Origin: Symsagittifera roscoffensis | Lineage: Eukaryota > Xenacoelomorpha > Acoela > Convolutidae | Direction of reading: 5' to 3' | Assembly (NCBI RefSeq): GCF_963678635.1 | Contig: NC_087063.1 | Location: forward strand, 83,127,574 to 83,191,573 | DNA: 64,000 nt | Part shown: one piece after another, positions 35,361-45,999 of the stretch | How the letters are laid out: each line of letters starts with the position of its first letter | Numbering within the stretch: the stretch's first letter is position 1 | The notes under the pieces: generated by a model | Seen by the model: the letters and a program-made list of their open reading frames with translations, nothing else | What the model was told of the DNA's origin: nothing | Databases searched by the model: none | Made by a program: the position numbers and the translations under genes

Positions 35361-38300
35361 GTTCGTAATTTTTGCTATTTTTTATTATTGAATTATTTGT
35401 AGTTTAATGTTGCTTAGAAATAGAAAAAAAATGTTGCTTAGAAAATAAAAAAATCCAATGCCAAAAAACAAGTACATATGTGAAAAGCTAATTTTTGAAG
35501 AATATGGCGGAATAGCTGTGCTAGATGGAAAACGTTTGAAAAAGAAAATGAACGTTTTTGATTTTTGAAGAGATTTGGGGCTTCGGCCTGATACGAGCAG
35601 TCTTGTTAAATATTCCAATAAATACTAATTTTGAAGGGAAGCGTGCGCAGAAAAAACGAAATTTTTTTGTTAAAATTTTCAAAAAGTGCCCAAAAACGTT
35701 TTTTTTCTTCAAAAAATTGCCTGTTGTGCAAAATTTTTGGTCGAAATAGTGGGTTTATAGTGTTCTGAGAGTGCTCAGAAACTCAATTTGGTCTGCCTAG
35801 AAAATTTCGCCTAAGAAAAAAGTTCAAAAATTTTTAGAAAATCCTAGATTCGCTTCTGCGGGTGGATGTCTTGTGACTCATTCAGATTCATTTTAAATAC
35901 CTTTATTTTGGTATTTTGTGGTATTGGAAGGTGGTATTTTTTTCTCAAGCACTAACTATCTATCCAAGTGATTACATTGGCCTTAAGCCGAAACTCAGTT
36001 TTTTGTTGTAGGAATACATCTCGCAAGAAGTCAATTCGTCTGTTCAAACCAGAAAAATTTCACTAGACATGAATTTGAGTCCGGTCAACAAACCCAACGT
36101 GACCGGTTCGAGCCCTGGAGGGGCTAACACGCGGGTGGAAAAAAGAAAAAGTATTTTCAAGCGACTCACAGGAAGAAGCTCGAACAAAGAGACTTCAAAC
36201 TCGAATGAAAACATTGTTAGCTGTCAAACTCAGACGATGACTCACCAATATTCAGTGGAAGGTAAAAATGTAGTTAAAAAAATTCATGAAATTAATAAAA
36301 ATTAATAGCTGGGTTCACCAACTGTCTTTATTAGAATTTTTTTAGTATTTTTTAAAAAAAATTCACATATTTGATAATTTAATATTTTTTTAATTTTAGT
36401 ATTTTCTTGAGAAAATTTTGCGATCTTGACTTCGATTTTTTTTTCAAAGATTTTTTCGGTGTGAACTGGCACGATTGTATCTGACTTTTGAGGGGAGATG
36501 GACTGCTAAGTAAAATATTGCAAAATATTGCAAAATATTGCTTAACAATTTCCCCCCTATGGTACCTGCTTAAGAGTCTCCGCCCGTATAAATATATACA
36601 GTAAATTAGCACTGAGCTTTCTATTGAGAATTATAATTTTGCTGCATTCTGATTGGTAGAAAAATCGACCATTTTGATCTACTTGACAATCTCCCCCCTT
36701 TCTTGAAAGGGGTGGAGATTGTTAAGTAGATCCCTTTTTAATAGTAAAGAGTTAAAACGAAATCAAGGAGTATTTGCTGTATTCTCTTATATTCTAACAC
36801 AGGTGGCGAACACTTCAGAGATTCAAGTATGAAACAGAAATCACACTTCAAGAAACACAACACGATGCGACAGTCCAGGAGCTCCATGATGTTCGGAAGA
36901 ACGGAACATAGGTGCGCTATTTCCCATTGAAGATCTTTACAATAACTAAGGGCTCTTTTCCTCCCACAATTTCATACACTGTACGTTTCACCTTTGATAT
37001 GGTGAAGTGGTGGTGAAGTGGTTACGTCTCCGCCTCTCAATCGAAAGGTCGGATGTTCGAGGCCCACCATGAGCCGTGCTCGTTGCTTGAGGGTGAAGCA
37101 ACATAACCCAGCCCAGAAATATAACCAATAAAATTGCATGTAGTTCTTAAACAGGGGCACAACAGCGGATGTGAGTGTTAAACAGTGGCAAAATGAGTGT
37201 CTCCCGGATCGAGATCCCGCTCAAAAACCGCTCAAGATATGAGCGGTTTTTGAGCGGGATCTCGACCCCGGAGACACTCAATTTGCCACACCCCAACCAC
37301 CCCCCCCCCCCCCCCCCCTCCACCCCCCAGATACCAACCTCAGATTTACAGAAAATATGATGTTTTAAAACAGGATGTTTCTCGATGTTTTAAAAATTCA
37401 ATGTTTTAAAACAGGAGGAAGTAGATTAGATTACGATCTTTCACATACACAAAGGCAGTTTTTTTATTAAAGGGGGGGGGCAGGGGCTGATTAGGATTTC
37501 TTCGAGAAAGGGGGGGCGGATTTTCAAAAAAAATTGTTGACCTTTTTTTAGGTAGACCAAATTGATTTTCGGAGCACTCCCAGAACACCTTTTTCGACAC
37601 TTTNNNNNNNNNNNNNNNNNNNNNNNNNNNNNNNNNNNNNNNNNNNNNNNNNNNNNNNNNNNNNNNNNNNNNNNNNNNNNNNNNNNNNNNNNNNNNNNNN
37701 NNNNNNNNNNNNNNNNNNNNNNNNNNNNNNNNNNNNNNNNNNNNNNNNNNNNNNNNNNNNNNNNNNNNNNNNNNNNNNNNNNNNNNNNNNNNNNNNNNNN
37801 NNNGACCAAATTGATTTTCGGAGCACTCCCAGAACACCTTTTTCGACACTTTTTGGAAAAATGTGACCAGAAAAATTGCGTTTTTTTAGCGCGCGGTTCC
37901 TTTCATATTATTATATAATGGTGCCGAAGGCGCCTTTGGAAAAACTTCAGGTTTGGTCGGCCGAAAAAGCATTTCATAAAATAATACCGAAGGGGGGTTT
38001 CTTTGGTTGATGAGGGGGTCAAATCCCTGAGGGGGAGGGGCCTCCGACTTCCCCCTAAATCCGCCCCTGAAAAGGGGTAATAATTGGGGTCGCGTTCTTT
38101 TTTTCATCACTACCACCACTATTCAAAAAAGGAAGATTTTCAAGCTTTTTGATATTATTTCAATGAGACTATTAATAGAATATTGTTGACCTCTTTAATG
38201 GGACAAACGCTTCAGGTCAAGTATAACCTCAGAGGAATCGGGATTGTCGGTGAAAAGCAACGAAGAAATACTGGATGACCCCACTTTGAAAGTCCTCACA

Positions 38301-38807
38301 TTATCACTACTACGTAAGAGTCTACAACGAAAAGATACTTCCTACTGGGATACTCTTTACGTTCTGATTACACTATGTAAACTACGAGAAGTCGAGACGA
38401 GTATTGATATTATCATCGAAACTGATACGTTCGACCAAATTCGATCCCTAATTGAGAGTTACAATGAAAATTTACCCCTCAAGGCGAAGAACATCGTCAC
38501 AGATTTAGTCCGAAGCTGCATATCTCTTTTCAATTACATTCTCTATTTGTGTAGAATTTACGGACATTCAGAAATTTATAAAATCGATTCTGTCATCGAA
38601 ATAGCGGAAGAACTTCTTCACGATCAGATTTACAGAAACATCCAAAAAGTAGTCGAAGATGAAACTGATTTGATGTTCTTGGAGAGTCTACGAGGAACCA
38701 TGGAAAAAGAAATTTCGAGTCACGCGCCGATATTAAATGCAATCAACGAAGGGACCAAAATTATTAGTAGTTTCTATCATACAGATTTAGATGACTCGAG
38801 CAGTTAA
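34641..38807 (+). CDS. four-exon gene of unknown function, 556 residues
   Basis: Joining 34641-35360, 36012-36261, 36803-36911 and 38216-38807 gives one open frame. Introns all start GT and end AG, and phases agree (0, 1, 2). An in-frame TGA at 34629-34631 lies just before the ATG, which supports the start. Residues 1-130 are Ser/Arg-rich with repeated basophilic kinase-type sites: RRFS at 24-27 and again at 66-69, RRRRSS at 77-82, RKSF at 166-169, RKIS at 254-257 and RKS at 285-287. RDSDDDDDDG (133-142) is an acidic run. EKRKSIFKRLTGRSS (283-297) is strongly basic. Residues 375-550, almost all in exon 4, are rich in Leu/Ile with helical periodicity (LTLSLLRKSLQRK, YVLITLCKLREVE, LVRSCISLFNYILYLCRIYG), compatible with an armadillo- or FH3-like helical repeat. 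There is no signal peptide and no clear membrane segment, so a cytoplasmic or nuclear protein is likely. I recognise no family. The third intron contains a gap of Ns, so an extra exon there cannot be excluded. Confidence 0.82.
35545..35870 (+). repeat. repeat fragments in intron 1 (R1 and CAGGGGCGGAT family)
   Basis: GGGCTTCGGCCTGATACGAG (35578-35597) is the distal block of R1. CTCAATTTGGTCTGCCTAGA near 35783 and AAATCCTAGATTCGCTTCTG near 35840 match the right half of the element seen at 51.5-51.65 kb. Confidence 0.5.
36012..36261 (+). CDS. exon 2 of the 34.6-38.8 kb gene
   Basis: Acceptor TTTTGTTGTAG/GAATAC and donor GAAG/GTAAAA. It encodes EYISQEVNSSVQTRKISLDM through HQYSVE, leaving one base of a split Gly codon (phase 1). 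Confidence 0.8.
36677..36730. repeat. perfect-type hairpin in intron 2
   Basis: GATCTACTTGACAATCTCCC... is followed by its near-exact reverse GGAGATTGTTAAGTAGATC, with about 23-bp arms. A degraded relative lies at 36478-36580. This is a miniature foldback inserted in the intron. Confidence 0.75.
36803..36911 (+). CDS. exon 3 of the 34.6-38.8 kb gene
   Basis: 109 nt, too short to stand out by itself. Acceptor TTCTAACACAG/GTGGCG and donor CATAG/GTGCGC. It encodes GEHFRDSSMKQKSHFKKHNT and MRQSRSSMMFGRTEH, and joins both neighbours in frame. Confidence 0.75.
36996..37165 (+). mobile_element. tRNA-derived SINE, copy 1 (intron 3)
   Basis: TGGTGAAGTGG (A-box consensus) and, about 42 bp on, ATGTTCGAGGCCC (B-box consensus, GTTCGAnnCC) sit in a tRNA-like head with CCGCCTCTCAATCGAAAGG between them. 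A unique body follows (GTGCTCGTTGCTTGAGGGTG ... TTGCATGTAGTTCTTAA). It matches 61396-61590. It is a retroposed, Pol III-transcribed type element rather than a tRNA gene: acceptor-stem pairing and CCA context are not evident. Confidence 0.75.
37190..37281. repeat. GAGCGG-type foldback hairpin (intron 3)
   Basis: GAGTGTCTCCCGGATCGAGA...AAAAACCGCTCA and its reverse TGAGCGGTTTTTGAGCGG...GGAGACACTC form arms of about 40 bp around a loop of a few bases. The same words build the larger foldback at 41.6-42.4 kb. A long C-run follows at 37301-37318. Confidence 0.8.
37476..38070. repeat. CAGGGGCGGAT-type element containing the assembly gap
   Basis: GGGGGGGCGGATTTTCAAAA near 37511 and the reversed end CCCCCTAAATCCGCCCCTGA (38052-38071) bracket the sequence. 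GGTGCCGAAGGCGCCTTTGG near 37920 links it to the copies near 27.1 and 51.3 kb. Such GGGGCGGAT ends are typical of non-autonomous DNA transposons; no coding sequence is present. Confidence 0.55.
37604..37803. other. assembly gap (200 N)
   Basis: A run of N, flanked by two identical 49-bp sequences (37555-37603 and 37804-37852). Confidence 0.99.
38216..38807 (+). CDS. exon 4 (terminal) of the 34.6-38.8 kb gene
   Basis: Acceptor AACGCTTCAG/GTCAAG. It begins RSSITSEESGLSVKSNEE and ends FYHTDLDDSSS with TAA at 38805-38807. It contains the helical half of the protein. No canonical AATAAA was seen close behind the stop. Confidence 0.82.
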
Positions 38808-41607
38808 TTGAAACAAATTTGAACAAATTTATGTTGAAAACTATATATTTTTTGCCTTTGTCATAATTTCACTGACAGAAAGGACATATTGAGTAACTTT
38901 TTTTGAGACACAAAAACCATAAAAGCGAAGTTTGTCTAAAAAACACAGAAGCAATGAAGAACTTTGCACCACTTACAATACAGCATAAAAAGAGCAGTGC
39001 AAGCTAGCAGACAGAAAAAGAAAGCCACTAAGTACAAAAACAAATAGGAAACAAAAACACTTCAAAAATCACAATTAAAAAAACTTCAATATGTTGCCTG
39101 GAATCATGTTTGATTTACGGAAAACACGTCCAGCAAAACAATCGACGGCAATTAATGACAACTCAAAAAAAAAATAACAAGCGAAAGGTGAGCCGACAAA
39201 CTTAAATGATTTTCCGAAGAACCGAAACGTTATTGTTGTCAAGAAAATATTTGGAACTGTAAATTCTATTCCGAAAACTTTACCAATTTTAGCGACCTAG
39301 AATGAAGCATAAAACGTATGCTTCCCCAAATTAAGTCACTCAGCCGATAAAATATAAACCGTAATCTTTAAAGCCGAAAAAAAACTGCAAAATATACGGC
39401 AAAAAAGTCAAATCCAGCAAAACTGAAAATTGCAGGAGTACTTCAACACACTAAAAGCGAACAAAAAATCAATTCTACGATGTGGCAACTAAGCCAACAA
39501 AACATAAGTAGAGAAATTATAGGCCGACATTTTTTTTAAAGGAATGTTTCCGGTTTGAGAAAAAAAACAGCTCCTAGTCAGATTCAGAGCCATAACTTTT
39601 GCCGTCCTAGGCGTATTCTTCACAATCAGGCTAAGTTCCGGAGACGTATAGAAGTTTGAACAATGAACAAAGATACAAGTTATTCTCTTAAAAAGAGTTA
39701 TTAACCCGAAAAAATTCCACATTCCGTTTTAATAGCGATTGCTAATCGCACATGTAAACAAAAAAATTAAATCAGGAGATAAACTTAGCCAACCGAGACC
39801 ACAAGATTATGTTCAAAATTCCAAAGTTTGGTGCACTTTTTTACAGTTCCTACTTATAAAGAAATTGACGGAATGTTTGTACTCGGGGTGGTTTTCTCTC
39901 CAGACAATTTTCTAATTAGCCATTTTTAAGAAAAAAAGGTTTAAACCATATAAAAATTATTGATTTCTTGCGCTCAAATTATGAAAAATTTCACATTTGG
40001 TTATTTCCGTAAAATAATGCGTGTTTAAAAATTGCAAATTTGAGACAATTAGAGCGCGATATGTTTTGTGTTATTTTTGCGTAAGCTACGATCTAATCCG
40101 GCTTACAATCTTTCTAAATTAAGTTTTGCATGCTATTATCTTAACTAATACGTTAAAATAGGCTAATTATATCACTTGGTACTTTAGATAGCGTCTGGAG
40201 GGTTGATTTCCAAAACAAAGCAAAAGTTTTCCGAAATGTATCTCCCTTTTTTTTTGAAAAAGTCGTCATTTTCGTTTGAATTGAACACTTATCCATAAAC
40301 AAAAAAAGGCAGCTGGAAGACTAAGGGCATCGCCCTGATTAGACTATTCTTGTTGTTACAATTTCTGAAGAAAGTGAGGAATATATATACCTGGGTGTTT
40401 TTTTAAGTTAAAGACAACATCGTATACAAATGTTAACTTTGTATGGGAATTGATTCGGAAATCTTCGGATTGCCGAGCGAGTAGGCTTGACTTAGACTAA
40501 AATTCAAATATACTAGCTCCCCAAATAATGATCTGATAGTTTTAATACGCAAATTATGTATGCGTGGCGACTTATGCGCACTCTTACTAAACTTTTACTA
40601 ATTGATTTTGATATGGGCAGTAACATGATAACTATTCAAGTAACAAGTAACAATAACAAGAAAATTATGATAACTATTCGAGACCAGTCATGGGCAATCT
40701 GGTTATTTTTAACTATGTTGCAGTGATTTTGTGGATTAAAATGTATGCTAGCAAAATTTTATGGTTTTCTTTTTTTTGCGACCTGCACAATTCCAAAAGT
40801 AGTGCGCAGGAATTTTACATGGCGAACACTTCGTAAGGATCAAGTTCCACGCATCAACTTTGCTTACGAACCATGTGATTGTTTTGAAAACTAGATTGAG
40901 ATGAATCCTAAAGCGTGCCCAAATAAAAGCAAAACTGTTCGTATCAGAGGGAAACCCTGGTTGTTCAAATTGCCTTCTAAAGGCTATGGAGTATTTTTTG
41001 CTAGACAAATTGATAGAATTGTAGAATTGTGAAAAAAAGAAGAAATTTTCAAGAAGTTTTTTTTGAATTTTTTGAAAATTATCCCTTGCACGCTATTTAA
41101 AGTACAAATTGATCTGTTTCACAAATAGAAAAGATTTAAATGGACAAAATAGTATGCTTTAATTCAATTTAGAACAACTGTAGGACTGATTAAATCTCAC
41201 CTACGCGTTAACATTTCAATATATAACGCGTGTTTTTTGTCCCAAATTAACAACCTCCAATATCCCCAAAACTTCACAGGTGAAACATTGTTTTGAATTT
41301 AAGCTCAAGACGAAAACAGCTGGTTAAAAAGCAGAAACATGTCAGAAAAAAAACACATCCCGAGCACAATTATTCTGTCACCTTCTTCGAAAGTGAAACA
41401 AAAGGTTGCAAAGGTCTGCTGATTTCCATAAAACTTTCTGATTTTTTTGGAAGTTTGGGAGTTTAATTGCACTTTGTGTTTTACTTAAAACTACCCGGAA
41501 ATGTTTTTCCACAGGCACATGAAACTGTTGATGCACATAATAGGCTTCTTGCTTGTTTTGTTATTTCGAATAGTTTCGAGGCAAAAGAATCTTCAAGCTC
41601 AACTTAG
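38808..41607. other. noncoding, with R1 copies, no gene seen
   Basis: AT-rich sequence downstream of the four-exon gene. R1 copies: 39855-40345 plus strand (core GAATGTTTGTACTCGGGGTG at 39871-39890, GAGCGCGATATGTTTTGTG near 40051, GGGCATCGCCCTGATTAGAC near 40326), a fragment at 40366-40396, and 40920-41395 minus strand (CATCCCGAGCACAATTATTC near 41356). No supported gene. Confidence 0.55.
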
Positions 41608-42391
41608 TACCCGAGTTGAGATTTTTCACCTAATTTGAAGCAAGATTTGAGCGGTTTGAGCGGTTTTTTAGACAATATGGAAATTGTATGATGACCATTT
41701 TATTATCTTCAAATTAAATTTTCGTTTTTGATGAGCAATGTGTTTTAAATTGAGCAAAGGTACTCTTAAACAATTTAAATTTGTTTATAAACAAGTTTTA
41801 ACAAGTTTCTGAAATTCTTGCCTTTCATGAAAAAATGATAATCATACAATTTTCATGTATGGAAATTGTAGGATAACCATTTTTTTCCAAAAAAAATAAA
41901 CGTAGTTATTTTTCATTACCAGACTGTTTTATTTGGTTCAAATAGCCGGAGAAACTGTATTGAATCTTTTTTCATTGGTTTTTTGAAATTGCATGAAAAG
42001 TGAATGATTAGCATTTTTCCATACATTTGATGTAGAAAATTGTAAGATAAGTATTTTCGGTTTATGGAGGTCAACCCGGATAGTATTTCAACTGCATCTT
42101 AGCGTCACATTACCTTTCCAGGTCTTTTTGTTGGTTTTAATCGGTTTTCTTTATAAGACCGCTTAAAAACCGCTCAAATCTTGCTTAAAAACCGTTCAAA
42201 AATCATCGCAAGAAATGAACGGTTTTTGAGCGGTTTTTTAAGCAAGATTTGAGCGGTTTGAGCGGTTTTTCCAAAAAAAAAACGCCCAAACCGCCCAAAC
42301 CACTCAAACCGCTCAAATCTTGCTGGAAAACCGCTCAAACCGCCCATATCTTGAGCGGTTTTTGAGCGGGTTCTTGACCCGGGTAGTACTG
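41608..42391. mobile_element. composite foldback with GAGCGGTTTT arrays
   Basis: The ends read TAGTACCCGAGTTGAGA on the left and, reversed, AGTACTACCCGGGTCAAGAA on the right. Inside, GCAAGATTTGAGCGGTTTGA occurs near the left end, and both orientations of AAAACCGCTCAAATCTTGC are packed into 42133-42370. A copy of the CCGGGTTGACC foldback family (words at 41840-41875 and 41990-42079) lies inside, so one foldback has inserted into or been captured by another. No coding capacity. Confidence 0.6.
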
Positions 42392-42747
42392 CTTGCCTAG
42401 AAAACTTCAGATCATTTTTGTCGGTTTTGATAAATTCGCATAGCCCGATGTAAATTCTGACTCAAGTATATGGCTAAGATCAATGCTGTATGCTGCTGCC
42501 TAATGGCTAGTTACGAGCAAGGCAAACTAGTCGGATGTCCGAAATGAATGGAAAGCTTCCAAGAATTTGGAATTCTAAGATTTCGGCTAAATCATCGGCT
42601 ACTGATTTCAATTGATTATTTTTGAGCCAAGGCTCACTAATAGCCATTTCAATGTATGCAGAAGAAAAAAAACTGTTGTGATTGACGAGTCTACTTAATT
42701 AGGTATTTTTTTGGTATTTGTCTGTCCTTGAATTCTCACAATTTAAA

Positions 42748-43205
42748 ATGGCGCAGTCAAATAACGAATCTGGTATGAGGGGAGTACCTCCATTCTGGCA
42801 AACCACACTCTTGACCAGCCTTTTCCCTGGGAAAAATGGAGTGACTTGATTCAATTGGCATTGAGAGACAAAGAAAACATAGATCCTCTTTAGAGTTGTT
42901 TATACTTGATAGATCCTCTGGATCGGATAATAGAGACACCGTCATTAGGAGAGGTAGTGACTGAAAACGAAAACAACCAGGGCAGAACGGCGAGACAGCG
43001 AGAAATCTGGAAGAAAAAAAAGCTATGATGAATAAAAAATTGCAGTAATCAAGAGCGAAATGAAAATACTCGGAGGGATGATACTTGACGCTAATGTAAA
43101 AAATAGATCCATGCTTTAATTCGCCGAGGGGAAGCATAACTTCTTGGTCAAAATTCATCAGGGTGAAAACCCTCCGGACGAAATCTACTTTTTTGGTTTT
43201 TGATT
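42748..43205 (+). pseudogene. gag: gag relic of a third gypsy family
   Basis: It starts ATGGCGCAGTCAAATAACGA (42748 on; MAQSNNESGMRGVPPFW) with the same ATG/TGGCGCA start as the two larger elements. After a frameshift it reads LDQPFPWEKWSDLIQLALRD, corresponding to the LDPPWQFKFSFEQFLMAV block at 5690-5740. Then, in shifted frames, it has a GEVVTENENNQGRTARQRE stretch and EGKHNFLVK, the counterpart of EGKKQFLQK near 6000. Many frameshifts show it is old. LTRs for it were not identified; 42392-42747 could contain a decayed 5' LTR, but no second copy was found to prove this. Confidence 0.65.
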
Positions 43206-43534
43206 TGAGCGACTGGGAAAGGACAGTCGGAAGTTTTTCGTGTAGAGACTTCGCTAGGGGGCGTTTAATCTCGGATTAAGAACAACAAAATTCTCAAAAA
43301 ACGAAAGTTTTCATTCCACTAAAGCGACTGATCCTTAGATTAAGTTGGAATTAATAGACCTAGGTGACGACTTCAACTCAGGTTTCTAGCAAAATCCGAG
43401 TGTCCAATCGCAAGTACAGACCGGGACTATCCATACCAAAAAGGTGACTAAAGGACTTAGCTCCTTTGGATATCACTTCAAGCCATTAACCAATGATTAA
43501 ATGAAAACATTCCTGTAGTTTTTCAACCTACGAA

Positions 43535-44010
43535 GTGGAGAACCTAAATAAATTTTGGTGGTTTTTAAACTCTTCGTTCCCTCGCAGTTATGTTGGCCCT
43601 CCTAATTTCTTTTGTGATTGGGGGTTTGCATTCCTACGGACGACAAAAGGCTCAAACACAGTTACCCAGAGACAAGACCAAATATTACGCATACTACAAG
43701 GACACAGGAGCAGATTTTAGAGACAGAGACAATCAAAGCGATCTCAGATTCGCCTGAAACCAGCTTTCAAGGCAACATTCAAAAAACGGCAGACCCGAGC
43801 ATGAAATACCAGGGGGGTTTTTTAGATAACCTGGCTGAAACTTCAATTTGTTCTATTTCTGATTTGGAGGAGGTTTTGATTCTGCTGGAGCCGAGACAAG
43901 ATAAAGAGAAGGATATCGACAATCGAGTCCATAACAGAAAGCCAGTTACTGATCCAAATAGACGAGTTTCTAAAAGAAGGAAACAGAGGAAATTAATTTC
44001 AAAAATCTAA
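43535..44010 (+). pseudogene. likely 3' part of the same gypsy relic
   Basis: An open frame of 130 residues, 43618-44010, is Glu/Asp- and Lys/Arg-rich and ends DPNRRVSKRRKQRKLISKI. Its charge pattern resembles the linker and tail regions of the other gypsy pols here, and it lies downstream of the gag relic on the same strand. No domain is recognised. It could equally be an unrelated short gene; a splice-acceptor-like CCCTCGCAG precedes it at 43579-43587. Confidence 0.3.
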
Positions 44011-44125
44011 AATTTATGGGCCAATTTTCAAAACTCAGTTAGAAATTTCTGTAACTTTTGTTACTCATCCTTTACCAAAATAGCTTATTCTAGCCATTTG
44101 TCTTTGGTGTTAACTAAAATTTTCA

Positions 44126-44370
44126 TTCCCGGGTTGACCTCCATACACCACCAAAGCTTATCATACAATTCGACACAACAAAAATCATTATCATACAATT
44201 CCATACATCAAGTGCATGGAGAAAATGCTTGTCATACAATTTTCATGCATTTTGAAAAAAAAATTAAACCATTTCTGCGGTTTCTTGAGATCAGTTGAAC
44301 AGACTGGTGACAAAAAAAAACATATATGGAAATTGTATGACTGGCATTTTTTTTGATGGCGGCACAAAAA
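44126..44370. mobile_element. CCGGGTTGACC foldback, partial copy
   Basis: CCCGGGTTGACCTCCATACA starts near 44129, followed by iterated TTATCATACAATTCCATACA words and, from 44325, the reversed TGGAAATTGTATGACTGGCA. The right terminus is not identifiable. Confidence 0.55.
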
Positions 44371-45122
44371 TTTTTCCAAGTAATCTTGAAAATTTGCCCC
44401 AAATTTTTTTCAACCGCAAATCGAATTTTGTACGCAAACAAACATTTTCCGAAAAAATGTTTCTACATCCAAAATTTAATTTTTTGAGTGCATAACGTAG
44501 TCCTGGATACGATAATATTGGCTTTTTTTCTTTTCTCTTAAATTATTTTAGTACAAACCATATATGCTGACTAACCCGTCGAAATTATAAAATCATTTAA
44601 CTGACCAGCTTTTTGGTTTGAAAAACGAAGATCGGTTTGCATTTAATATGTTTTTCTACCAGTAGTTATTCAGGTTGCAGTCGAAAGCTTCTGAAAAAAC
44701 GGGTATAGTTCAAAGTTCTTCAAAACTGGATAAAATCCTCCCTTCCACAAGAACGAAAAAGATTTTTAATTTAAATGGACTCCAATTTGAAAATTCGGCG
44801 GAAAAAGCTGTCTCAAAACTCTTACTCTTCAATTATTTTGATTGGTAATCCAGAGCGATTAAGAAGAATTCATCTGTTTTGTGAGTCAACTTAAGGCAGT
44901 TACTAGATTGACTTTTAATTTTAGTATCAGGTATGATATTGTCTCAAGAAAAACATACTCAAACACCCAAACTACGTGACTTTCTTCCAGTCTAGTCAAG
45001 TTTCTCTTTAGCTCAGAAGTTGTGCACCTTGTCTGGTGAAAACCAATTTTCTTAAAATCCATTTTCATCCTTAAAATGCTGCCATTTTGATATTGAGTTC
45101 ATTAACCTTTTAAAAACTTTTT
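44371..45122. other. noncoding stretch, no gene seen
   Basis: AT-rich sequence with only short frames and no splice-supported exon or RNA gene recognised. Confidence 0.5.
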
Positions 45123-45999
45123 GTCATTACGAGGCCAAACTGTGCACTGTATAGGGCACACTTTTGTGTCTGTATGTTCCTGAATTCCAGAAACAAGTCT
45201 CTAAACATGTTTTAAGATGTAAGTTGTTTCAATCTTCAAACTTTTAGAGTATTCCGCGTACGAAAACCTGTAACGTAAATTTTGTTGGCACATTCGTTTT
45301 GTTGCGGGTTCTGCACTGAGCGAATGTGGGTAGTTGTTCCGGATTCCGCAATTGTAAGCGGATTTCGTATATGTTAGTAGATTCCGCAAATGTATGCAGA
45401 TTCCGCTGACAGTTTGCGGAATCCGCGTACAATATGCGGATTCGGCTCACAATTTGCGGATTCCATTTACTGAGCGGATTTAGAGTATTCCGCGTACGAA
45501 AACCTGTAACGTAAATTTTGTTGGCACATATGTTTTGTTGCGGATTCTGCACTGAGCGAATGTGGGTAGTTGTTTCGGATTCCGCAAATGTAAGCGGATT
45601 TCGTATATGTTAGTAGATTCCGCAAATGTATGCAGATTCCGCTGACAATTTGCGGAATCCGCGTACAATATGTGGATTTGGCTCACAATTTGCGGATTCC
45701 ACTTACAGTTGCGGATTCCACGACAACTTAAGTTTACTCAAGACATATACTATTATTTGTTCATGGATTCCAGAGTTGGTTCCGGATTCCATAAACTTTG
45801 TTGCGGATTCAGAAAAACTGTCTGTTTTTGGAGCGATTTTGAGCAATACAGTGTTTTAGCTATTTGTCCGTGGAATCCAAAACAGCAGAGAAGATTAAAA
45901 AATAGCAATATTGGAAATTCTGCGACAAATCTGAGTTTGGCTTGTTGCGTAATCCACTTATAACTCACAAAATGCACAGTTTGGCCTCCTAATGGTCAT
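45123..45999. mobile_element. TIR element loaded with 236-bp tandem repeats
   Basis: The ends are inverted copies: GAGGCCAAACTGTGCA (45131-45146) and TGCACAGTTTGGCCTC (45973-45988), with the inverted match extending outward to about 22 bp with one mismatch. GTCAT occurs at 45123-45127 and 45995-45999 and may be the target duplication. Inside, 45243-45478 and 45479-45714 are tandem copies of a 236-bp unit composed of GCGGATTCCGCAAATTG-like sub-units, which fade out toward 45900. A solo end of the same family is at 23441-23470. Confidence 0.65.
45243..45714 (+). repeat. two tandem 236-bp units
   Basis: Both units begin TTTAGAGTATTCCGCGTACG and differ at only a few positions. Each is a mosaic of 20-24-bp sub-repeats around GCGGATTCCGC. 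The open frames through them reflect the missing stop codons in the repeat, not a gene. Confidence 0.9.

Noticed and set aside
36996-37080. tRNA gene suggested by A and B boxes
   Set aside because: No convincing acceptor stem; followed by a shared non-tRNA body and present again at 61.4 kb, so a SINE.
37406-37918. Open frames of 92-147 residues across the N run
   Set aside because: Unknown bases have no stop codons; the frames exist only because of the gap.
42757-43158. 133-residue minus-strand frame
   Set aside because: Antisense to the gag relic, which has recognisable blocks on the plus strand.
45201-45963. Several frames of 60-100 residues and a CRISPR-like look of the repeats
   Set aside because: They arise from the 236-bp tandem unit and its sub-repeats. 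Sub-units are contiguous with no unique spacers, and the genome is eukaryotic.
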